A program made the position numbers and the translations under genes. A model generated the notes under the pieces. That model saw only the letters and a list, made by a program, of their open reading frames with translations. It was not told where the DNA came from and did no database searches. Source: Prostheceraeus crozeri (taxonomy: Eukaryota > Platyhelminthes > Polycladida > Euryleptidae). Taken from it: a stretch of 64,000 bases of DNA. The number at the start of each line of letters is the position of its first letter. Positions within the stretch are counted from its first letter, which is position 1. Below are positions 52,601 to 58,600 of the stretch, in pieces. The DNA is taken from positions 434,001 to 498,000 of the forward strand of contig CAJQUW010008041.1 in assembly GCA_907163375.1 (NCBI GenBank). The letters run 5' to 3'.

Positions 52601-55600
52601 GTCTCAAGATATTGCGCCTGATTAAGTTGCGGTTATCAAGCCTTCAAGTGAGAGCGGCACCTCCCCAACAGGCGGCCAGTCTCAAGATATTGCGCCTCAT
52701 TAAGTTGCGGTTATCAAGCCTTCAAGTGAGAGCGGCGGCACCTCCCCAACAGGCGGCCAGTCTCAAGATATTGCGCCTTATTAAGTTGCGGTTATCAAAC
52801 CTTCAAGTGAGAGGGCAGCTACCTCCCCAGCACGAAGAGGTTCTCACAAGGTATTGGTTAGCAATCCTTCAAGTGAGAGCGGCAGTGCCTCCCCGGCAGG
52901 CATGGCTCACGAGGTATTAGTTGGCAAGTCCTCAAGTAAGAGCGTTTATGACACACAATACCCAGACACTGAAGATCTAAAGAGAATGACAGCTATTAAG
53001 TCAATACAAGACACCAACACCCTTGATTCCCCAATAGAAAAATACAAAATGTTCACTTACCTCTGAAGTGTCGGCGATGGAGTAATGTTCAATTCCGAAG
53101 CTGGTTTGAAACCTCAGTCGACTGTCTGACCCCGTACTCATCTTCTTAGTGGGCTAAAGAAAGGATTGAAGATATTGGAGAACTGGTATTCATAGATGAA
53201 GACGAACTCTCACCTCTTCAACATCAGGCACTGGAGCTTCAATTCCCAGATGAGTCTGTGACCGTCTTCGAACCTCTCCTCCTCCACTCAGCTTCGTTGT
53301 AGTCGAATATAAAGACTGCAAGATGAATGGATTCACTTGACGGGATCTACCAATTGACTGTAGAACAGACAGTTATACAGGGAGAGTTGGAGGTGCGGCG
53401 CTCAGCATAGAAGCGAATCGAAAGGAGAAGAAATACATATTGTCAAATTGAATCAATCTACAACTGGAGTTCGACAAAGGCGCGCGGTCAAAGACGCTGA
53501 CTCTATGCGAAGGTGAAGAGAAGCGGCTCTGTAATTCGATTTGTCGTACACGAACGATGGAAGGTTTCTAGAGATCTGAATCAGTCCAAAGAATGACTCT
53601 ACTGGACGTTTGGCTGGGATTCTACGGGCAAAGATGTATCAAGACGATAGATATGTCGAGGGTTGCACCGAATCTCCAGCATCAGGCAGTCGACGGGATA
53701 GTTGATTACCGACACGATCATTTCGTTTCAATAATTGAACATATTTTAATATCATGTTCCTCTCACTATGAGGAGGCTTCTTATTGTCCTTCACTTTGAG
53801 GATATTGAGTCAAATTATATGAAATTGACCAAATGGTTGGGTGGAGACCTCCACAAGGCAATGCTAAGGAGACCTCCATCTGAATAATGAATATGTTCGT
53901 CTTAAAGCTTATCACCATGTCCTCCAGAATCAGAGAACTTGAATAAACAGATTCACACGATTCCTGTGATCAAAGGATAAGCACTTCCATTTTTATGCAT
54001 CGGCAATTGGTCTCACACATTGGTTTCATATTCTCATTTACATGCATCTATTATCCCTCATCAGGCCACGGTTTGTAGGACTGTCAAAGGTTCAACATAT
54101 TCCTACAAAGTGTCCGGCAGTCAGAAAGAAATTCTGCAGGGAAGGAGACCGAAAATGCGACTTTCACAGAATGCTGTGCACCCTGCAAGTCTGTACATCT
54201 GCCGAGTTCTACCCGGTTCCTCTTCTTGTCTGACAGGATCAAAGAAAAACACATGCTACTCCAGTGGGAAGCAAATTGAAGATTTCGGAGAAATGAGATT
54301 TTCTATGTTTTCATTGATTAAGCGAGAAGTACTATGTCTAGAGCCAAAATTTTCACATGGAATATCTTCAGGTTTTGAACTCCTGAATATATGTGTGCAT
54401 CTGTCTGTGACGCTAAGAAGTTTCACATTTTGAATTAAATTCAACCACATATGGCCACAATGCATCACCGGTCGGAAGTTGGTGATAGGATGATAGGAAA
54501 ATACATGAAGCTCTTCCACAACGAAATTGGTGACTCTGCACTAACTACTCCTCATTTTTGCACAAAGCTGCAATCTGCCTCCCATTGGATTAGCATGTGT
54601 TTTTCTTGATCCTGTCTGACAAGAAGAGGAACTAGGTAGAACTCGGCAGACGTGCCGATTCGAAGTAGGCACAGGGTGTACATCATTCTTTGAAAGTCTC
54701 ATTTTCGGTCTCGTTCCCTGCAGAAACTCGTTCTGGCTGCCGGATTATATTACGCATTAGTCTTTCCGAAAATATTATTAATGCGGTTCGACAATTCCTT
54801 CCACCGATCATTTCTATGCACACTTTATACAGATTTCATGTTGGCTGTTAGTTCCCCTATGTAAAAAGGCTTAATAAGTCGAGAGCCGTCTACCCTCTAA
54901 CGTCCTTTTTAAGTCACATTTATAATAGATAGCGAAACATAGTGACAAATCATGGACTAGAGAGCTATAAATTCTCAGTAAACAAAAATACCCCTATTCT
55001 TGCATAATATGATCGATGTAGCGCAAATTTGCTGCTTTAGAATCCTGCGTCAGTTTTCATTATAACTTGCGATGCTCCGTTTACCTAACGTATTTGGATT
55101 CCGAATAGTGAAGACGAGAAGTTTTTCAGTTTCTACTGAGAGACGAAGCAAACTTGTCACCATTATTCGTGTTGGTAGACGATCATGTTGATGTGCTTGC
55201 ATTGCAACAAACTGCTACATGTTGACCTATTCAAGCATGTAATAAAATTTTCAAAAAATGATGTTTCTGAATAAAAACGATACGTAAGGATAACGTTCAC
55301 ATGGGTTTGAGTTCCTACAGAGATAGTGAAGACATTCAGTTTTATAATAACAGATGTATCAACTGCAGCAAAATGTTACACATTGATGCGATAAGGGCAA
55401 AGAGAATATCTTCCAGTTATCATTCTTGCTTTCCTAAGTAAGATATAAATATCTTATTGAAACAAAGCAGCCATTTGTATTGATGGCGTGACGTCAGTGT
55501 ATCTAGAAACAAAGCCGTCTTCTCCTTCTTCCAATGAAGTCAACATCTCCGACCACAAGGATGTCGAAAGGGTGCGATCCCCCCCCCCTTTGATGGAAAA

Positions 55601-58600
55601 TATCATTTAACTTGAGAGAGAAAAGAAGTATAATATATCAGTTTAAAAATGAGTAATTAAGCACTTTTGGGCAATCGAATATAAAAGTTAAGCAGTTGGT
55701 GAAATTTCCATCATCAGCTTCTACAGAACGGGACTTTATTCATTTTTGATTTGGAATTCACGAGTTCGCCCGTGCACTTTATGAAATCAGATTTCTAATA
55801 TTCTCAGGAATTAAGTTCAAAATACGGAAGTTCATAAACTGCATTTTGTCGGCAGAAACGAGTGAAACCCTAGAAGAGGCAGGGTGATATCAGGACATCA
55901 AACGATTCCATGAACTTCCACATTTTGAACCTTGGCTACCGCACAAACATGGTGTTTTCTCGGAAGAAATAACACCAATGCGTAGACTACATGTGACCTC
56001 AGAATCCTTGAGAATGACAACAGTTCACTGATGATTCACACATTACAGGAATGTGTTTGAGGCCTATCATGATCTCGGAAATCAACTTCGAAATGAATCA
56101 ACATTTCGGGATACTAAAGCTACACGAACTCTCACTTTCGTAGATGTAGCAGCTTCTTCCTAAAATGTTGCATGAATGGCAGAAAAAACAGAACCACAGA
56201 GTAAGTATATTAGATACTGTGGCAACTCAGCATTAATTAAATCCCCAATGAGTGCGCAGTTTCGATTTTGTTAAATGAACTCGAGTTGTGACCCATTACC
56301 ACATGTAAGATATGGAAGTTGCTGCACTTTTGGAGGAATCTACAAGGATTTGACCGATCATGGTAGCAATGCAGAAAGAATAAAGTATTTTACAAATCCG
56401 TGTGATGACAACCTTGCAAATCTCCAATTCGATAGGTTCAATGCTCAGCCTTATTGATAATGAGTCTTCTTAAATGTCATCACATCACAAACTACCTGCC
56501 ACTGGAGGAGAAAAGTGACAAATCAAAGACAATGGTCATAATTAACTTGAAAGGATGTAAATGGGTCCATATTACTCAGATTCAAGAAATGGGGCATGAA
56601 TTTAGTGAATCATCATACCGATGAGATTAATTGAATCAAAAACATGAAATTTCAGTCAAGAAACGCAATAAGATCTCAACTTTTCCATAAAGACTTGCAT
56701 TGTATTATTGTTCATGAGATTTCCTTGACGATCAGCTTGATTTCCGCTTAATCACGGTATCCGTTTTAGTAAATGTCCATTCCTTTTGATATCTAATAAG
56801 TTTCATACTACTTATACAGTGGGTCCAAGTTGGTAGCATATAAACCAGGAAAAATTTGCATTAGCTTCTTATCAGAATCAGAAGAATCTATGGCCCTTTT
56901 CGAGTTGCCAAATCGATGTGACCTTCGCAACTCGAAAAGGTGATTATTTGCAAAAATTTGCACTTTTACATGAACTTCGTCAAGGTCTCTTCGAAATTTT
57001 TAGTCTGTCAGAGCTCGATTATTTTGGGAAAACCGGCAATTCTAAGTTTGAAAACAAATTAGTAAATTGCAATTGCGTGTAATTTGTGATTACGTTTCAT
57101 CCAAAATATTTTGATGAAACCAAAAGTTTAGATTTCTTTGTTTTACTGTATGGTCATGCACAGGAAAATTTAAAATGTCGAAAAACCCATGCATACAGTT
57201 AATTCTTTTGATGTTGATGTCCAATTTTTTTCCTGTTCTCCAACTCCAATCTCTAGTGTAGTCTTTCTGTTAATGTCCACTCATCAACTTCAGCTAAATT
57301 CATAGCACGGTGAGTATTCATTGAAATACTATATACTAATATATCATTGAGAGGAATAGTATTTCCTCCGCAAGTAATACTATTCTCTGGTCGGTTTAGA
57401 TGCAGTGTCTCCCATTGTTAGGCAATGGGATCAATCATCAATCAACATACCTCTGGATTGCTCATGCAATTGAAAAAATACTCTGGCTGGTAGCACAAAA
57501 GAAGTCTTATCTCATTTCATAAGGACATCATGTGTGCCGACCCTAATAAAGAGAGTTCGTTTTGATTTGCAACCTGAACATATTTCAATGAATACTCACC
57601 GTGCTATTAATTTAGCTGAAGTTGATGAGTGGACATTAACAGAAAGACTACACTAGAGATTGGAGTTGGAGAATAGGAAAAAAATTGGACATCAACATCA
57701 AAAGAATTAACTGTATGCATGGGTTTTTCGACATTTTAAATTTTCCTGTGCATGACCATACAGTAAAACAAAGAAATCTAAACTTTTGGTTTTATCAAAA
57801 TATTTTGGATGAAACGTAATCACAAATTACACGCAATTGCAATTTACTAATTTGTTTTCAAACTTAGAATTTCCGGTTTTCCCAAAATAATCGAGCTTTG
57901 ACCGACTAAAAATTTCGAAGAGACCTTGACGAAGTTCATGTAAAAAGTGCAAATTTTTGCAAATAATCACCTTTTCGAGTTGCGAAGGTCACATCGATTT
58001 GGCAACTCGAAAAGGGCCTATATTTGCCTCACAGACGGTGAGCACATTACATAATTTATCACACATTTTCACATACCACCGATCACGTCATATACATGCA
58101 CGTACAATAAGATAAAGAGATAATCAGTAAAATAATAGCGAGAAATAAACACATTAAGGTAAAGATAAAAGTAATGACTAAGCACAGTATTTAATGATAG
58201 TGGCAGAAAAGCGCCTCGTTTTTGATGGAATCCTGGACATCGTCGACATGTTCCGTCTTCGCCTGCCAACCTTCTCTTTAAAGAACCGCCACAGTGGATG
58301 TTTGGGATAACACCGTACCTGATTGAGGATTTTCCGACACATCTGATCACCCACAGAGAACAAGGAGGTTTGAATGCTTGGATTATCAATGGTCCTTAGG
58401 ACCCGTCTCTCTACCCGAAGAAGCTTGTTCCTCAAATATTCGGGAATGTTGCAAATTGCCGGGAATGTATACAGCATAACAGAGCGAATATACGCGCAAA
58501 ATGCCTTGTACAATAAGTCTCGATTACACTCAGCTCGCTTCAGATTAAGCATTAGATATATTCGTCTGGATGCTTTCTTAACCACAGCATCAATATAGGA

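Noticed and set aside
49266-52920. Long plus-strand open frames as a repetitive protein gene
   Set aside because: The frames follow from a 81/78-base minisatellite, are broken by single-base unit changes, and lack splice, promoter or termination context. Kept only as a repeat and a question in the findings.
53214-53291. Shorter form of the RabGAP exon starting after ACAACGAAG
   Set aside because: The acceptor has a poor pyrimidine tract; CTGTCTGTTCTACAG at 53358 is stronger and keeps the frame open.
54020-54433. 137-codon plus-strand open frame
   Set aside because: It falls across the arm and spacer of foldback element F1, with no protein-like motif.
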